64,000 nucleotides of DNA from Enterobacter oligotrophicus (GCF_009176645.1 NZ_AP019007.1:1240001-1304000), one strand, 5' to 3'; counted from the stretch's first letter, positions 27,163 to 40,022 are shown. Program-made: numbers and translations. Notes: a model not told the origin generated them from the letters alone.

Positions 27163-27237
27163 AATATCTCAAACGTAACTCAGTGAGTCAGTTTTGAGAT
27201 ATCGGTTGGCTGTGTCTTTCACTCACAAACCAGCAAG

Positions 27238-27313
27238 TGGCGTCCCCTAGGGGATTCGAACCCCTGTTACCGCCGTGAAAGGGCGGTGTCCTGGGCCTCT
27301 AGACGAAGGGGAC
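27238..27313 (-). tRNA. gltW: tRNA-Glu (anticodon UUC)
   Basis: The 76-base tRNA starts GTCCCCTTCGTCTAGAGGCC and ends in an encoded CCA (plus-strand TGG at 27238-27240). The anticodon stem CCGCC/GGCGG closes a CUUUCAC loop; the anticodon UUC corresponds to plus-strand 27277-27279. It sits in the 16S-23S spacer, as in E. coli rrnG, from which the symbol is borrowed. Confidence 0.97.
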
Positions 27314-27397
27314 GTACAGTCTCAATCGCAAGACGCCTTGCTGTTTACTTTTCATCAGACAATCTGTGTGAGCACTACAAAGGCAGGTTCTTTAAGG

Positions 27398-28939
<1,542 letters not shown>

Positions 28940-29070
28940 AAGTTTGATGCTCGTGAATTAAACTTCGTAATGAATTACGTATGTTCACTCAGAGACTTGG
29001 TATTCATTTTTCGTCTTGCGACGTTAAGAATCCATGTCACTTTGAGTGCCCACACAGATTGTCTGATAAA
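28940..29070 (-). other. rRNA operon leader
   Basis: This is the transcribed leader between boxA and 16S rRNA. It holds the 5' half of the 16S processing stem; the 3' half lies in the spacer after 27398. The motif CAGACAATCTGTGTGGGCAC (minus strand) near 29050 is repeated in the spacer near 27350, as expected for the RNase III stem. No protein gene is present. Confidence 0.7.
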
Positions 29071-29083
29071 TTGTTAAAGAGCA
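29071..29083 (-). promoter_or_regulatory. Leader boxA antitermination site
   Basis: TGCTCTTTAACAA on the minus strand is an exact match to the E. coli rRNA boxA, which recruits NusB/S10 and prevents Rho-dependent termination across the rRNA operon. Confidence 0.9.
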
Positions 29084-29118
29084 GTGCCGCTTCGCTTTCG
29101 CAGCGGCGCGGGGTGTGC

Positions 29119-29146
29119 ATATTACGCTTTCCCGCTTCAGAGTCAA
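29119..29146 (-). promoter_or_regulatory. rRNA promoter P2
   Basis: On the minus strand TTGACT (29146-29141), a 16-base spacer and TAATAT (29124-29119), followed by GCACACCCCGCGCCGCTG, closely match the E. coli rrn P2 promoter. Confidence 0.88.
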
Positions 29147-29214
29147 GCGTTTATTTCGCTTTTCCCTGCTGACCCGGCGGCGTGTGTGCCGTTGTTCCGT
29201 GTCAGTGGAGGCGC

Positions 29215-29242
29215 ATTATAGGGGGTAATTTTGAAGCTGCAA
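29215..29242 (-). promoter_or_regulatory. rRNA promoter P1
   Basis: TTGCAG (29242-29237), a 16-base spacer ending in CCCCC and TATAAT (29220-29215) are followed by a GCGCC discriminator-type sequence. The suboptimal spacer and GC-rich discriminator are hallmarks of stringently controlled P1 promoters. AT-rich sequence farther upstream (29250-29275) may be an UP element. Confidence 0.88.
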
Positions 29243-29325
29243 GGATAAAGTGAAAATTATTTACTAACCGCTCACTTTCCAGGCAAATCGTTACCCAGAC
29301 CTTCATTTTCGCCTGGTTTTTAAAC

Positions 29326-29353
29326 AAAAACGAGCCGCAAGCGGCCCGTTTTT
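29326..29353 (-). terminator. clpB terminator
   Basis: The stem built from CGGGCCGC and GCGGCTCG is flanked by A5 and T5 just after the clpB stop, giving a good intrinsic terminator before the rRNA promoters. Confidence 0.85.
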
Positions 29354-29365
29354 GCGTTTTGTGAC

Positions 29366-31939
29366 TTACTGCACTGCTACAATGCGATCGTCATTGGCTT
29401 CCAGACGAATAACTTTTCCTGGAATCAGCTCTCCGGAAAGGATCTGCTGCGCCAGCGGGTTTTCGATCTGCTGCTGGATAGCACGTTTCAATGGACGCGC
29501 CCCGTAAACCGGATCGTAACCATTCTCGCTCAGCAGTTTCAGCGCATCGTCGGAGATGTGAATTTCATAACCACGCTCTTCCAGACGTTTGTACAGACGC
29601 TGCAGCTGGATCTGTGCAATTGACGCAATGTGTTTCTCACCCAGAGGATGGAACACCACCACTTCATCAATACGGTTGATGAACTCCGGACGGAAGCTAT
29701 GGCTGACAACTCCCATAACCAGATCCTTCATATGTCCATAATCCAGCTCACCGAAGCGTTCCTGAATCAGATCGGAACCCAGGTTCGAGGTCATGATGAC
29801 AACCGTATTACGGAAGTCGACCGTTCTCCCCTGCCCGTCGGTCAGACGACCATCATCCAGTACCTGCAGCAGGATGTTAAACACATCCGGATGCGCTTTT
29901 TCCACTTCATCCAGCAGGATAACGGAATAAGGACGACGGCGAACCGCTTCAGTCAGATAACCGCCTTCTTCATAACCGACATATCCCGGAGGCGCACCGA
30001 CCAGACGCGATACGGAGTGTTTCTCCATAAACTCGGACATGTCGATACGCACCATCGCGTCATCGCTGTCGAACATAAAGTTAGCCAGCGCTTTACACAG
30101 TTCGGTTTTACCGACACCAGTTGGTCCGAGGAACAGGAACGAACCGATTGGACGATTTGGATCGGACAATCCTGCACGGCTACGACGAATAGCATTCGAG
30201 ACCGCTTCAACCGCTTCGTTCTGCCCAATGACACGCTGATGCAGATCCTGCTCCATACGCAGCAGTTTCTCGCGTTCGCTTTCCAGCATGCGCGCCACCG
30301 GAATACCGGTCCAGCGCGCCAGCACTTCGGCAATTTCGGCATCCGTCACTTTATTACGCAACAGACGCATCGTTTTCCCTTCCGACTGGGTGGCAATCTC
30401 AAGCTGTTTTTCAAGCTCAGGGATTTTGCCGTACTGAAGCTCAGACATCCGTGCCAGGTCACCGACGCGGCGAGCCTGCTCGATGGCAATTTTTGCCTGT
30501 TCAAGTTCAGCTTTAATGGTCTGAGTACCGGAGAGTGACGCTTTCTCCGCCTTCCACTCTTCTTCTAACTCAGAATACTGGCGTTCTTTATCGTCCAGTT
30601 CTTCGTTAAGCATATCCAGGCGTTTCTTACTTGCTTCATCAGACTCTTTTTTCAGCGCCTGCTGTTCCAGCTTGAGCTGAATGATACGACGGTCAAGTCG
30701 GTCCAGCTCTTCCGGTTTCGAGTCAATCTGCATACGAATGCTCGATGCCGCTTCATCAATCAGGTCAATCGCTTTATCCGGCAACTGACGGTCAGCGATA
30801 TAACGATGCGAAAGCGTCGCCGCGGCAACGATGGCCGGGTCAGTAATCTGCACATGGTGGTGCAGCTCATAGCGTTCTTTCAAACCACGCAGGATCGCGA
30901 TGGTATCTTCAACGCTTGGCTCAGCAACAAACACTTTCTGGAAACGACGTTCCAGCGCAGCATCTTTTTCAATGTACTGACGGTACTCATCCAGCGTTGT
31001 CGCACCGACGCAGTGAAGCTCACCACGCGCTAAAGCAGGTTTCAGCATGTTCCCGGCGTCCATCGCGCCGTCCGCTTTACCCGCACCCACCATGGTGTGC
31101 AGTTCGTCGATAAACAGGATGACGTTGCCTTCCTGCTTCGCCAGGTCGTTGAGCACACCTTTCAGGCGCTCTTCGAACTCACCGCGGTATTTCGCACCAG
31201 CCACCAGCGCGCCCATATCCAGCGCCAGCACGCGACGGCCTTTCAGCCCTTCCGGCACTTCGCCGTTTACGATACGCTGTGCCAGCCCTTCAACGATGGC
31301 GGTTTTACCAACACCAGGTTCACCAATCAGCACCGGGTTGTTTTTGGTACGACGTTGCAGTACCTGGATAGTACGGCGGATCTCTTCATCACGGCCGATA
31401 ACCGGGTCAAGTTTGCCCTGCTCAGCACGTTCGGTCAGATCGACCGTAAACTTCTTCAAAGCCTGACGTTGGTCTTCGGCTCCCTGATCGTTCACGCTTT
31501 CACCTCCGCGCATTTGCTCAATCGCCTGGGTCACACTGGCGGTGGTTGCGCCGGCAGTTTTCAGCAGGTCGGTCAAAGTACCGCGTGATTCAAGCGCCGC
31601 CAGAACAAACAGCTCTGACGAAATAAAGTTATCCCCACGTTTTTGCGCCAGCTTGTCGCAAAGGTTCAGCACACGCACCAGCTCCTGAGATGGCTGAACG
31701 TCGCCGCCAGTCCCTTCTACCTGCGGTAAACGGCTCAGCGCCTGGTCAATGGCGGTGCGTAGCTGGCCAGCATTAATGCCAGCAGAGGTTAATAATGGAC
31801 GTACCGATCCCCCTTCCTGATTCAGCAAGGCGCTCATTAAATGAAGAGGTTCGATGAATTGGTTGTCGTGCCCCAGTGCAAGAGACTGGGCATCGGCAAG
31901 AGCAAGCTGGAATTTATTAGTAAGACGATCCAGACGCAT
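29366..31939 (-). CDS. clpB: Protein disaggregase ClpB
   Basis: ClpB is a hexameric AAA+ machine that pulls apart aggregated proteins together with DnaK/DnaJ/GrpE. The start [20 protein letters not shown] gives 857 residues, the family length. It has an N-domain, NBD1 with Walker A GEPGVGKT (about 206-213), a coiled-coil middle domain (about 410-525, rich in Glu and Lys) and NBD2 with GPTGVGKT. Codon 149 is GTG (31495-31493) with a strong GGAGGTGA just upstream: the internal start that makes the shorter ClpB form in E. coli. A sigma-32 promoter lies upstream. Confidence 0.98.
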   Translation of the reverse strand: MRLDRLTNKFQLALADAQSLALGHDNQFIEPLHLMSALLNQEGGSVRPLLTSAGINAGQLRTAIDQALSRLPQVEGTGGDVQPSQELVRVLNLCDKLAQKRGDNFISSELFVLAALESRGTLTDLLKTAGATTASVTQAIEQMRGGESVNDQGAEDQRQALKKFTVDLTERAEQGKLDPVIGRDEEIRRTIQVLQRRTKNNPVLIGEPGVGKTAIVEGLAQRIVNGEVPEGLKGRRVLALDMGALVAGAKYRGEFEERLKGVLNDLAKQEGNVILFIDELHTMVGAGKADGAMDAGNMLKPALARGELHCVGATTLDEYRQYIEKDAALERRFQKVFVAEPSVEDTIAILRGLKERYELHHHVQITDPAIVAAATLSHRYIADRQLPDKAIDLIDEAASSIRMQIDSKPEELDRLDRRIIQLKLEQQALKKESDEASKKRLDMLNEELDDKERQYSELEEEWKAEKASLSGTQTIKAELEQAKIAIEQARRVGDLARMSELQYGKIPELEKQLEIATQSEGKTMRLLRNKVTDAEIAEVLARWTGIPVARMLESEREKLLRMEQDLHQRVIGQNEAVEAVSNAIRRSRAGLSDPNRPIGSFLFLGPTGVGKTELCKALANFMFDSDDAMVRIDMSEFMEKHSVSRLVGAPPGYVGYEEGGYLTEAVRRRPYSVILLDEVEKAHPDVFNILLQVLDDGRLTDGQGRTVDFRNTVVIMTSNLGSDLIQERFGELDYGHMKDLVMGVVSHSFRPEFINRIDEVVVFHPLGEKHIASIAQIQLQRLYKRLEERGYEIHISDDALKLLSENGYDPVYGARPLKRAIQQQIENPLAQQILSGELIPGKVIRLEANDDRIVAVQ

Positions 31940-31978
31940 AACTCCTCCCATAACAGGTCAAATTTGCTACTGGAGATT

Positions 31979-32006
31979 AAATGAGGTCATCCCTCAATTA
32001 TTCAAG
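31979..32006 (-). promoter_or_regulatory. Heat-shock (sigma-32) promoter of clpB
   Basis: CTTGAA (32006-32001), a 14-base spacer and CCTCATTT (31986-31979) match the sigma-32 consensus CTTGAA-N14-CCCCATnT and stand 40 bases before the clpB ATG. Confidence 0.88.
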
Positions 32007-32068
32007 GTTAATGACCTGAATTATGTGAAAAGAAAACGGCACGTGCCGGATCGTCTTGATTCTTTAGG

Positions 32069-32800
32069 TTATATCAGCCAAATAAAACTTGCCATACGGC
32101 CCGTCGTCTTGTCGCGGCGATAAGAGAAAAAATCACCCTTTTCGGTGAAGGTGCAGCGATCGCCGCCGAAGATCTGCGTCACGCCAACGTTATTCAGACG
32201 CTGGCGAGCAAGTTCGTAAATATCGGCCAGGTACTTTTCACCTGCCGACACAAAGGCCTGTACCGCTTGCGGATCTTTTGCCATAAAGGCTTCACGCACC
32301 TCTGGACCCACTTCAAACGCTCGAGGGCCAATGGCCGGGCCAAGCCAGGCAATGATGTTGGCAGGGGAGTCGTTAAAGCAGGCAACGGTCTCTTCCAGCA
32401 CGCCCTCACACAAACCACGCCAGCCAGCATGGGCTGCTGCCACTTCAGTACCGGCATGGTTACAGAACAGAACCGGCAGGCAATCGGCCGTCATCACGGC
32501 GCAAACCGTTCCCGGAATATTGCTGTAAGAGGCATCAGCACGTTTAGACGCATAGGGTTCTCCCGACAACGTCAGCACATCCTTACCATGAACCTGCTCA
32601 AGCCAGACCGGTTTCGACGGCAAGTTTCCCGCAGCAAACAGGCGTTTGCGGTTCTCTTCAACATGTTCCAGGTTGTCGCCACAGTGCGCGCCGAGATTCA
32701 ACGACGCCCATGCGCCCTGGCTCACACCGCCAACACGGGTTGAACTGCATGCAGCCACGCCCTCAGGCAGTGGCCACGCAGGGACAATCAGTTTGGTCAT
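32069..32800 (-). CDS. pgeF: Peptidoglycan editing factor PgeF (YfiH)
   Basis: PgeF belongs to the LACC1/YfiH (DUF152) family; in E. coli it removes cell-wall precursors with L-Ser wrongly placed instead of L-Ala, and relatives act on purine nucleosides. The 243 residues include the copper/zinc-site signatures VLEQVHG-like WLEQVHGKDVL, TADCLPVLF and AAAHAGWRGLCEGVLE, with the His and Cys ligands. It overlaps the end of rluD by four bases and is likely co-transcribed with it. Confidence 0.95.
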   Translation of the reverse strand: MTKLIVPAWPLPEGVAACSSTRVGGVSQGAWASLNLGAHCGDNLEHVEENRKRLFAAGNLPSKPVWLEQVHGKDVLTLSGEPYASKRADASYSNIPGTVCAVMTADCLPVLFCNHAGTEVAAAHAGWRGLCEGVLEETVACFNDSPANIIAWLGPAIGPRAFEVGPEVREAFMAKDPQAVQAFVSAGEKYLADIYELARQRLNNVGVTQIFGGDRCTFTEKGDFFSYRRDKTTGRMASFIWLI

Positions 32801-33777
32801 AACCAGTCCACGCGATCCTTATGTTCTTCAAAGTCAGCACGCATTGCGTCGATAAGTTCCACCATATCCTGTGGGATCGGCGCATGCCATTCCATTTGAA
32901 TCCCCGTAATCGGGTGGTAAAGACGCAGCATGGTCGCGTGCAGTGCCTGGCGGTCGAACTTACGCAGTACGGAGATGAACTCATCCGATGCGCCTTTTGG
33001 CGGACGCGGACGGCCACCATACACCTGGTCGCCCACCAGCGGATGGGTGATGTGCGCCATATGAACGCGGATCTGGTGAGTACGCCCGGTTTCAAGACGC
33101 AGACGCAGGCGCGTATGAATGCGGAAATGCTCCATGATGCGGTAATGCGTTACCGCCGGTTTACCCATCGGGTGCACTGACATATGCGTACGCTTGGTTG
33201 GGTGACGGCTAATCGGCTCTTCAACCGTGCCGCCAGAGGTCATATGCCCAATCGCCACGGCTTCATACTCACGGGTGATTTCGCGCAGCTGCAGAGATTC
33301 CACCAGACGGGTCTGAGCAGGAACGGTTTTCGCCACCACCATCAGACCGGTGGTGTCTTTATCCAGACGGTGCACAATGCCCGCGCGCGGGACATCAGCG
33401 ATGGGTGGATAGTAATGGAGGAGTGCATTAAGCACCGTACCATCAGGATTCCCCGCGCCCGGATGAACGACCAGGTCGCGCGGCTTATTGATCACCAGAA
33501 TGTCATCATCTTCATAGACGATGTTCAGCGGGATATCCTGCGGCTCAAAGCGGATTTCTTCTTCGATTTCAGCATTGATGGCGACAGCTTCCCCACCTAA
33601 CACTTTCTCTTTTGGTTTATCCCAGATCTTGCCGTTAACCATCACGCGCTGGTCAAGTATCCATTCTTTTATGCGTGAACGCGAATAATCAGGGAACAAT
33701 TCGGCCAAAGCCTGATCTAAGCGTTGACCGAGCTGATTTTCGGAGACTGTTGCGGTGAGTTCTACTCGTTGTGCCAT
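32797..33777 (-). CDS. rluD: 23S rRNA pseudouridine synthase RluD
   Basis: RluD converts U1911, U1915 and U1917 of helix 69 in 23S rRNA to pseudouridine. The 326 residues comprise an N-terminal S4 domain (about 18-75) and the catalytic domain with HRLDKDTTGLMVVAK, where Asp139 is the nucleophile. Length equals E. coli. It is divergent from bamD, with 130 bases between. Confidence 0.97.
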   Translation of the reverse strand: MAQRVELTATVSENQLGQRLDQALAELFPDYSRSRIKEWILDQRVMVNGKIWDKPKEKVLGGEAVAINAEIEEEIRFEPQDIPLNIVYEDDDILVINKPRDLVVHPGAGNPDGTVLNALLHYYPPIADVPRAGIVHRLDKDTTGLMVVAKTVPAQTRLVESLQLREITREYEAVAIGHMTSGGTVEEPISRHPTKRTHMSVHPMGKPAVTHYRIMEHFRIHTRLRLRLETGRTHQIRVHMAHITHPLVGDQVYGGRPRPPKGASDEFISVLRKFDRQALHATMLRLYHPITGIQMEWHAPIPQDMVELIDAMRADFEEHKDRVDWL

Positions 33778-33907
33778 AAACTGCTTCTTCGTTTAACGTT
33801 GGGTTTTACGGCTTTGCCGTTTAATATAGTGTGCTATTGTAGCTGGTCTTAATCGGGAGCAGGAAAGAGATTCTCCCGGACAAACATTTGAGGAAAGTCA
33901 AAACGTC

Positions 33908-34645
33908 ATGACGCGCATGAAATATCTGGTGGCAGCGGCCACGTTGAGCCTGGCTTTGGTGGGCTGCTCCGGTTCGAATGAACAGGTCCCTGACAATCCG
34001 CCGAATGAAATCTATGCGACTGCACAACAAAAGTTGCAGGACGGTAACTGGAAACAGGCGATAACGCAACTGGAAGCGTTGGATAATCGCTATCCATTTG
34101 GCCCTTATTCGCAGCAGGTACAGTTAGATCTTATCTACGCGTACTATAAAAATGCCGATCTGCCGCTGGCTCAGGCCACCATCGATCGCTTCATGCGTCT
34201 GAACCCGACCCATCCTAACATTGATTATGTCATGTATATGCGCGGCCTGACCAACATGGCGTTGGATGACAGTGCACTGCAGGGCTTCTTCGGCGTGGAT
34301 CGTTCTGACCGCGACCCGCAGCACGCGCGTGATGCTTTCAATGACTTCTCCAAACTGGTGCGCGGCTACCCGAACAGCCAGTACATTACCGATGCCACTA
34401 AGCGTCTGGTGTTCCTGAAAGATCGTCTGGCGAAATATGAGTACTCCGTTGCGGAATACTACACCCGCCGTGGCGCATGGGTTGCCGTGGTTAACCGTGT
34501 AGAAGGCATGCTGCGTGATTATCCGGATACGCAGGCAACGCGCGATGGCCTGAAGCTGATGGAAAATGCTTACCGTCAGATGCAGATGACTTCGCAGGCT
34601 GATAAAGTGGCGAAAATCATTGCCGCGAACAGCAGCAACACCTGA
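33908..34645 (+). CDS. bamD: Outer membrane assembly lipoprotein BamD
   Basis: BamD is the essential lipoprotein of the Bam complex, which inserts beta-barrel proteins into the outer membrane. The 245-residue precursor has a lipoprotein signal ending LVGC (Cys20 becomes lipidated) and five TPR-like helical repeats (for example [20 protein letters not shown] at about 38-57). Divergent from rluD and followed by a terminator at 34661, so it is probably transcribed alone. Confidence 0.97.
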   Translation: MTRMKYLVAAATLSLALVGCSGSNEQVPDNPPNEIYATAQQKLQDGNWKQAITQLEALDNRYPFGPYSQQVQLDLIYAYYKNADLPLAQATIDRFMRLNPTHPNIDYVMYMRGLTNMALDDSALQGFFGVDRSDRDPQHARDAFNDFSKLVRGYPNSQYITDATKRLVFLKDRLAKYEYSVAEYYTRRGAWVAVVNRVEGMLRDYPDTQATRDGLKLMENAYRQMQMTSQADKVAKIIAANSSNT

Positions 34646-34660
34646 TACCAACCACAATGC

Positions 34661-34689
34661 AAAACGGCAGCCACCAGGCTGCCGTTTTT
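34661..34689 (+). terminator. bamD terminator
   Basis: The 8-bp stem CGGCAGCC/GGCTGCCG with loop ACCA is flanked by AAAA and TTTTT, shortly after the bamD stop. Confidence 0.9.
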
Positions 34690-34836
34690 ATGTTCATTTG
34701 AATACCACGCTGAAGCGGTTTAGCTTCAACCAATCCAGTCAACTATGACCGCTATTTTCAGCTTCGACAAGGTAAATCTCGCCTCTTCCTGCCCTGCCTC
34801 ACAAAAAAGATTCCCTGACAAAAACCGACAAAATAA

Positions 34837-34852
34837 CGTGATATAAATCACA
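34837..34852 (+). promoter_or_regulatory. CRP site upstream of raiA
   Basis: CGTGA-TATAAA-TCACA matches the CRP consensus TGTGA-N6-TCACA with one mismatch. A -10-like TATGCT at 34873-34878 puts the site centre about 41 bases before the likely start, the class II activator position. The distance is measured; binding is inferred. Confidence 0.65.
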
Positions 34853-34866
34853 CATTTTGACATTAG

Positions 34867-35256
<390 letters not shown>

Positions 35257-35280
35257 TCCTTTAAATTGAGTGTACCGCCA

Positions 35281-35304
35281 ACGCGCCTTCGGGCGCGTTT
35301 TTTA
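35281..35304 (+). terminator. raiA terminator
   Basis: ACGCGCC-TTCG-GGCGCGT is a 7-bp stem with the very stable UUCG tetraloop and is followed by a T run. The T run directly precedes the pheL -35 hexamer, so terminator and next promoter are packed together. Confidence 0.92.
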
Positions 35305-35334
35305 TTGACAGGGTGAAAACAGTACGGGTACTTT
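35305..35334 (+). promoter_or_regulatory. pheL-pheA promoter
   Basis: A consensus TTGACA (35305-35310), an 18-base spacer and TACTTT (35329-35334) precede the leader peptide by 26 bases. The -10 is a modest match. Confidence 0.65.
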
Positions 35335-35360
35335 AACGGTATCAATTTCAGGATGACTTT

Positions 35361-35408
35361 ATGAAACTTACGCCGTTCTTCTTCGCATTCTTTTTTACCT
35401 TCCCCTGA
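35361..35408 (+). CDS. pheL: Phenylalanine operon leader peptide
   Basis: The 15-residue peptide MKLTPFFFAFFFTFP contains seven phenylalanines. It measures charged tRNA-Phe: stalled ribosomes on the Phe codons let the anti-terminator form, so pheA is transcribed only when Phe is scarce. It differs slightly from the E. coli peptide as I recall it but keeps the Phe clusters. The UGA stop is directly followed by the pause/anti-terminator sequences. Confidence 0.95.
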   Translation: MKLTPFFFAFFFTFP

Positions 35409-35454
35409 CCGGGAGGCGTTTCGTCGTGTTATAAAGAATGCGAAGACGAACAAC

Positions 35455-35484
35455 AAGGCCTCCCACACCGGGAGGCCTTTTTTA
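35455..35484 (+). terminator. pheA attenuator
   Basis: The stem AAGGCCTCCC/GGGAGGCCTT with loop ACACC is followed by a run of T. The alternative partner GGGAGGC at 35411-35417 can pair with GCCTCCC at 35458-35464, giving the anti-terminator. This is the classical attenuation layout. Confidence 0.92.
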
Positions 35485-35515
35485 TTGATAACGATAAAAC
35501 GAGACAGGCAACACT

Positions 35516-36676
35516 ATGACACCGGAAAACCCGTTACTGGATCTGCGAGTAAAAATCAGCGCACTGGATGAGAAATTACTGGCATTGTTGGCAGAACGCC
35601 GCACCCTCGCCATCGAAGTGGGGAAAGCCAAACTGGACTCCCATCGCCCCGTGCGCGACATCGACCGCGAACGCGATCTGCTGGAGCGTCTGATTCAACT
35701 CGGCAAAGCGCATCATCTGGATGCGCATTACATCACCCGTCTGTTCCAGCTTATTATTGAAGATTCCGTTCTTACCCAGCAGGCACTACTTCAGCAGCAT
35801 CTCAACAAAACCAATCCGCACTCTGCGCGCATCGCATTCCTGGGTCCAAAAGGTTCTTACTCACACCTGGCGGCGCGCCAGTACGCCGCGCGTCATTTCG
35901 AAGAGTTTATTGAGAGCGGCTGCGCGAAATTTGCGGATATTTTCAATCAGGTTGAAACGGGACAGGCTGATTACGCCGTCGTACCGATTGAAAACACCAG
36001 TTCCGGCGCTATCAACGATGTGTACGATCTACTGCAGCACACCAGTCTGTCGCTGGTTGGCGAGCTGACGATCCCTATCGATCATTGCGTGCTGGTTTCT
36101 GGCTCAACGGATTTAAGTAAAATCGAAACGGTTTACAGCCATCCGCAGCCTTTCCAGCAGTGCAGCCAGTTCCTGAACCGCTATCCGCACTGGAAAATTG
36201 AGTACACCGAAAGCACCTCAGCGGCGATGGAAAAGGTCGCTCAGGCAAATTCCCCAACCATTGCCGCGCTCGGCAGCGAAGCGGGCGGTGCGTTGTATGG
36301 CCTGCAGGTGCTGGAGCGCAACCTGGCGAACCAGACGCAAAACATCACCCGGTTCGTGGTGCTTGCGCGCAAGGCTATTGATGTCTCCGACCAGGTGCCA
36401 GCCAAAACCACCCTGCTCATGGCCACCGGCCAGCAGGCAGGCGCACTGGTTGAAGCGCTGCTGGTTCTGCGTAACCACAACCTGATTATGACCAAACTGG
36501 AATCCCGTCCGATTAACGGCAACCCGTGGGAAGAGATGTTCTATCTCGATATTCAGGCCAATCTGGAATCTGCCTCCATGCAGAAAGCCCTGCGCGAACT
36601 GGGCGAGATCACCCGTTCAATGAAAGTGCTGGGCTGCTATCCGAGCGAAAACGTTGTTCCGGTTGACCCGGCTTAA
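35516..36676 (+). CDS. pheA: Bifunctional chorismate mutase/prephenate dehydratase
   Basis: PheA converts chorismate to prephenate and then to phenylpyruvate, the branch to phenylalanine. The 386 residues show an AroQ-type mutase domain (about 1-95, [20 protein letters not shown]), a dehydratase domain (about 105-285) with [15 protein letters not shown] and the catalytic TRF triplet in [10 protein letters not shown], and an ACT regulatory domain (about 298-386) with the Phe-binding ESRP motif. It is controlled by the pheL attenuator. The stop overlaps the end of the convergent lactonase gene by four bases. Confidence 0.98.
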   Translation: MTPENPLLDLRVKISALDEKLLALLAERRTLAIEVGKAKLDSHRPVRDIDRERDLLERLIQLGKAHHLDAHYITRLFQLIIEDSVLTQQALLQQHLNKTNPHSARIAFLGPKGSYSHLAARQYAARHFEEFIESGCAKFADIFNQVETGQADYAVVPIENTSSGAINDVYDLLQHTSLSLVGELTIPIDHCVLVSGSTDLSKIETVYSHPQPFQQCSQFLNRYPHWKIEYTESTSAAMEKVAQANSPTIAALGSEAGGALYGLQVLERNLANQTQNITRFVVLARKAIDVSDQVPAKTTLLMATGQQAGALVEALLVLRNHNLIMTKLESRPINGNPWEEMFYLDIQANLESASMQKALRELGEITRSMKVLGCYPSENVVPVDPA

Positions 36677-37545
36677 CGTTCAATAAAATCGCTTTTCTTC
36701 ATCCCTGCCACGCTCACAGGCAGGGTGAAGATCGCACCGGAGAGCGGATATTTAGCGACCTCATCCGCATCCATATTTTCCCGCGTGGTGGTGATAAACA
36801 GCGTTTTCATGTCTTCACCGCCAAAGCAAACCATCGTCGGGCAACGTACCGGCAAACGGTACTCTTCCAGTTGTTCCCCTTGTGGGGAAAATCGCGCGAT
36901 GCGCCAGCCGTCAAAGAGTGCGCTCCAGTAGCAACCCTCCACATCCATCGCCGCACCGTCCGGTATCCCTTCGCCCTCTTTAAACCGGCGAAATATTTCA
37001 CGCCTACCGGGTTCGCCTTGCTCGTCAAGCGGCGTACGGTAGATAACGCCGTTTGGCGTGTCTGAGGTAAACATCCACTGATTATCCGGGCTAAACGCCA
37101 AACCGTTATGTCCGTGAATATCACACTGGATCACTTTCGGCGTCAGGTCATTGTCGATGCGCATCAGCATGGCACCGTTGTAATCTCCCGGCCCCCAGAA
37201 GGTGCCCGCGTAGAAACGTCCCTGGTGATCGGTTCCGCCGTCATTAAACCGCGCCAGCTGCGGGTTAGACGGGTTATCACACACCTTGCGCTGGAGTAAC
37301 CCATGTTTGTCCGTGAGCCAGATGGCGTTACGCATCGCCACAATAAATCCGCCGCGCTCACGCAAGGCAAAACAGCCGACCTCTTCGTGGAAAGAAAGTA
37401 CGGTGTGTTCTGCCGTGGCTAAAAGATAACGGTGGATCTCCCCTTCCAGAATATCGGCCCAGTACAGCGCATTCTCTTCTGCGCTCCACGTCGGGCACTC
37501 CGGCAAATGCCCGATGTAGTTCAACAACTGTTGCGGTTCAGACAT
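36673..37545 (-). CDS. SMP-30/gluconolactonase-family protein
   Basis: The 290-residue protein is a six-bladed beta-propeller of the SMP-30/gluconolactonase/LRE family, which hydrolyses sugar lactones at a divalent-metal site. Metal-ligand regions are visible: Glu in [10 protein letters not shown] (about residues 12-21), Asn in [17 protein letters not shown] (about 99-115), Asn in [11 protein letters not shown] and Asp in [14 protein letters not shown]. The natural substrate is unknown. It lies between pheA and tyrA, where E. coli as I recall has no such gene. Only 60 bases, including the tyrA terminator, separate it from tyrA. Confidence 0.88.
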   Translation of the reverse strand: MSEPQQLLNYIGHLPECPTWSAEENALYWADILEGEIHRYLLATAEHTVLSFHEEVGCFALRERGGFIVAMRNAIWLTDKHGLLQRKVCDNPSNPQLARFNDGGTDHQGRFYAGTFWGPGDYNGAMLMRIDNDLTPKVIQCDIHGHNGLAFSPDNQWMFTSDTPNGVIYRTPLDEQGEPGRREIFRRFKEGEGIPDGAAMDVEGCYWSALFDGWRIARFSPQGEQLEEYRLPVRCPTMVCFGGEDMKTLFITTTRENMDADEVAKYPLSGAIFTLPVSVAGMKKSDFIER

Positions 37546-37562
37546 GACAGTTCCCCAAAATG

Positions 37563-37586
37563 AAAAAAGCCAGCATTGCTGGCTTT
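37563..37586 (-). terminator. aroF-tyrA operon terminator
   Basis: The 9-bp stem AAAGCCAGC/GCTGGCTTT with a three-base loop is followed on the minus strand by T6 (37568-37563), after the tyrA stop. It lies between tyrA and the SMP-30 gene, which runs the same way. Confidence 0.88.
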
Positions 37587-37605
37587 GAGTATATACATCA
37601 TCGTA

Positions 37606-38727
37606 TTACTGGCGACTGTCATTTGCCTGGCGCAACAGCGTGCGGCTTTCGCTCTGGAAGCGTGTCGCATAATCACCGAACCAGTGTTCAACTTTTCGGA
37701 AGCTGTCGATAAACGCCTGTTTATCGCCATGCTCCAGCAGAGTGATGGCTTCACCAAAGCGCTGGTAGTAGCGTTTGATCAGCGCCAGATTGTTCTCCGA
37801 CGACATAATAATGTCGGCGTAAAGCTGTGGGTCCTGAGCAAACAGACGTCCGACCATCGCCAGCTCCAGGCGATAGATTGGCGAGGAGAGCGCCAGCAAC
37901 TGTTCAAGCTGAACGTTCTCTTCCGCCAGATGCAGACCGTATGCAAAGGTCGCAAAGTGGCGCAGCGCCTGAATGAACGCCATATTCTGATCGTGCTCAA
38001 CGGCGCTGATCCGGTGCAAACGCGCACCCCACACCTGAATCTGTTCCAGGAACCACTGGTACGCTTCCGGCTGCCGTCCATCACAGTAAACCACCACCTG
38101 CTTCGCCAGGCTGCCGCTGTCCGGGCCAAACATCGGGTGCAAACCGAGAACCGGGCCGTTATGTGCAGCCAGCATCGCCTGCAGCGGACCATTTTTCACA
38201 GAGGCCAGGTCAACAAGGATGCAATCCTCCGGCAGTGGAGGAAGTTTTGCAATAATCTGCTCCGTCACGTGGATCGGTACGCTGACGATCACCATCCCCG
38301 CATCCTTCATGATGTCTGACGCTCGTGCCCAGTCCTCTTTTTCCAGAATACGCACCTGGTAGCCAGAAAGCGTCAGCATTTTTTCAAACAGACGCCCCAT
38401 CTGCCCGCCACCGCCCACAATCACTACCGGGCGAAGCGACGGACAAAGGGTTTTGAAGCCTTTGTCATTTTCGCTGGAATAGGATTCCCGCATCACGCGA
38501 CGCAGGACATCTTCAATTAAATCCGGTGAAACGCCCAGTACCTGTGCCTCCTTACGACGGGAGGCCAGCATTGATGCTTCGCGCTCCGGAACGTAAATCG
38601 GCAGGCCGTATTTGCTTTTGACCTCACCTACCTCGGCAACCAGGGCCATGCGGCGCGCCAGCAGATCCAGCAACGCCTTATCCACTTCATCAATTTGATC
38701 GCGTAACGCGGTCAATTCAGCAACCAT
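37606..38727 (-). CDS. tyrA: Bifunctional chorismate mutase/prephenate dehydrogenase
   Basis: TyrA converts chorismate to prephenate and then, with NAD+, to 4-hydroxyphenylpyruvate for tyrosine. The 373 residues start with an AroQ mutase domain ([20 protein letters not shown]) and continue with a Rossmann dehydrogenase domain carrying [14 protein letters not shown] (about 101-114) and the catalytic-region sequence [10 protein letters not shown]. It follows aroF by 10 bases and is co-transcribed from the TyrR-controlled aroF promoter. Confidence 0.98.
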   Translation of the reverse strand: MVAELTALRDQIDEVDKALLDLLARRMALVAEVGEVKSKYGLPIYVPEREASMLASRRKEAQVLGVSPDLIEDVLRRVMRESYSSENDKGFKTLCPSLRPVVIVGGGGQMGRLFEKMLTLSGYQVRILEKEDWARASDIMKDAGMVIVSVPIHVTEQIIAKLPPLPEDCILVDLASVKNGPLQAMLAAHNGPVLGLHPMFGPDSGSLAKQVVVYCDGRQPEAYQWFLEQIQVWGARLHRISAVEHDQNMAFIQALRHFATFAYGLHLAEENVQLEQLLALSSPIYRLELAMVGRLFAQDPQLYADIIMSSENNLALIKRYYQRFGEAITLLEHGDKQAFIDSFRKVEHWFGDYATRFQSESRTLLRQANDSRQ

Positions 38728-38737
38728 AACTACCCTC

Positions 38738-39808
<1,071 letters not shown>

Positions 39809-39874
39809 GATGGCGATCCTGTAATGCTCGTTTGCGATAGTTGGTTTCCTCAGAGAGGTGAAACAACGATACCA

Positions 39875-39892
39875 TAAAAAGTAAAGATTTCA
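39875..39892 (-). promoter_or_regulatory. TyrR box, proximal (weak)
   Basis: TAAAAA-GTAAAG-ATTTCA is a weak match to the TyrR consensus TGTAAA-N6-TTTACA (read on either strand). It lies nearest the aroF start, where the promoter should be. Confidence 0.45.
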
Positions 39893-39902
39893 ATCCAAAA
39901 TA

Positions 39903-39920
39903 CGTACAGATTACTTTACA
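39903..39920 (-). promoter_or_regulatory. TyrR box, middle
   Basis: On the minus strand TGTAAA-GTAATC-TGTACG keeps the conserved TGTAAA half and the G/C positions of the second half. Spacing to the neighbouring boxes fits the aroF control region of E. coli. Confidence 0.7.
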
Positions 39921-39955
39921 GGAACTACTAAACTGCAAAAATCAGCCGCTAAAAA

Positions 39956-39973
39956 CGTAAAGTTAAAATTACA
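39956..39973 (-). promoter_or_regulatory. TyrR box, distal
   Basis: On the minus strand TGTAAT-TTTAAC-TTTACG is a near-consensus TyrR box about 150 bases upstream of aroF. It probably cooperates with the middle box in repression by TyrR and tyrosine. It also lies 50 bases before yfiL, running the other way. Confidence 0.65.
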
Positions 39974-40022
39974 CTCACCTTTTCATTTGCCAGGCTATGC
40001 TGAAGAAAAAAGGAGAATGGCG

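Noticed and set aside
39987..40022. Longer yfiL start
   Set aside because: It would put charged residues before the lipoprotein leader; the ribosome site fits the ATG at 40023.
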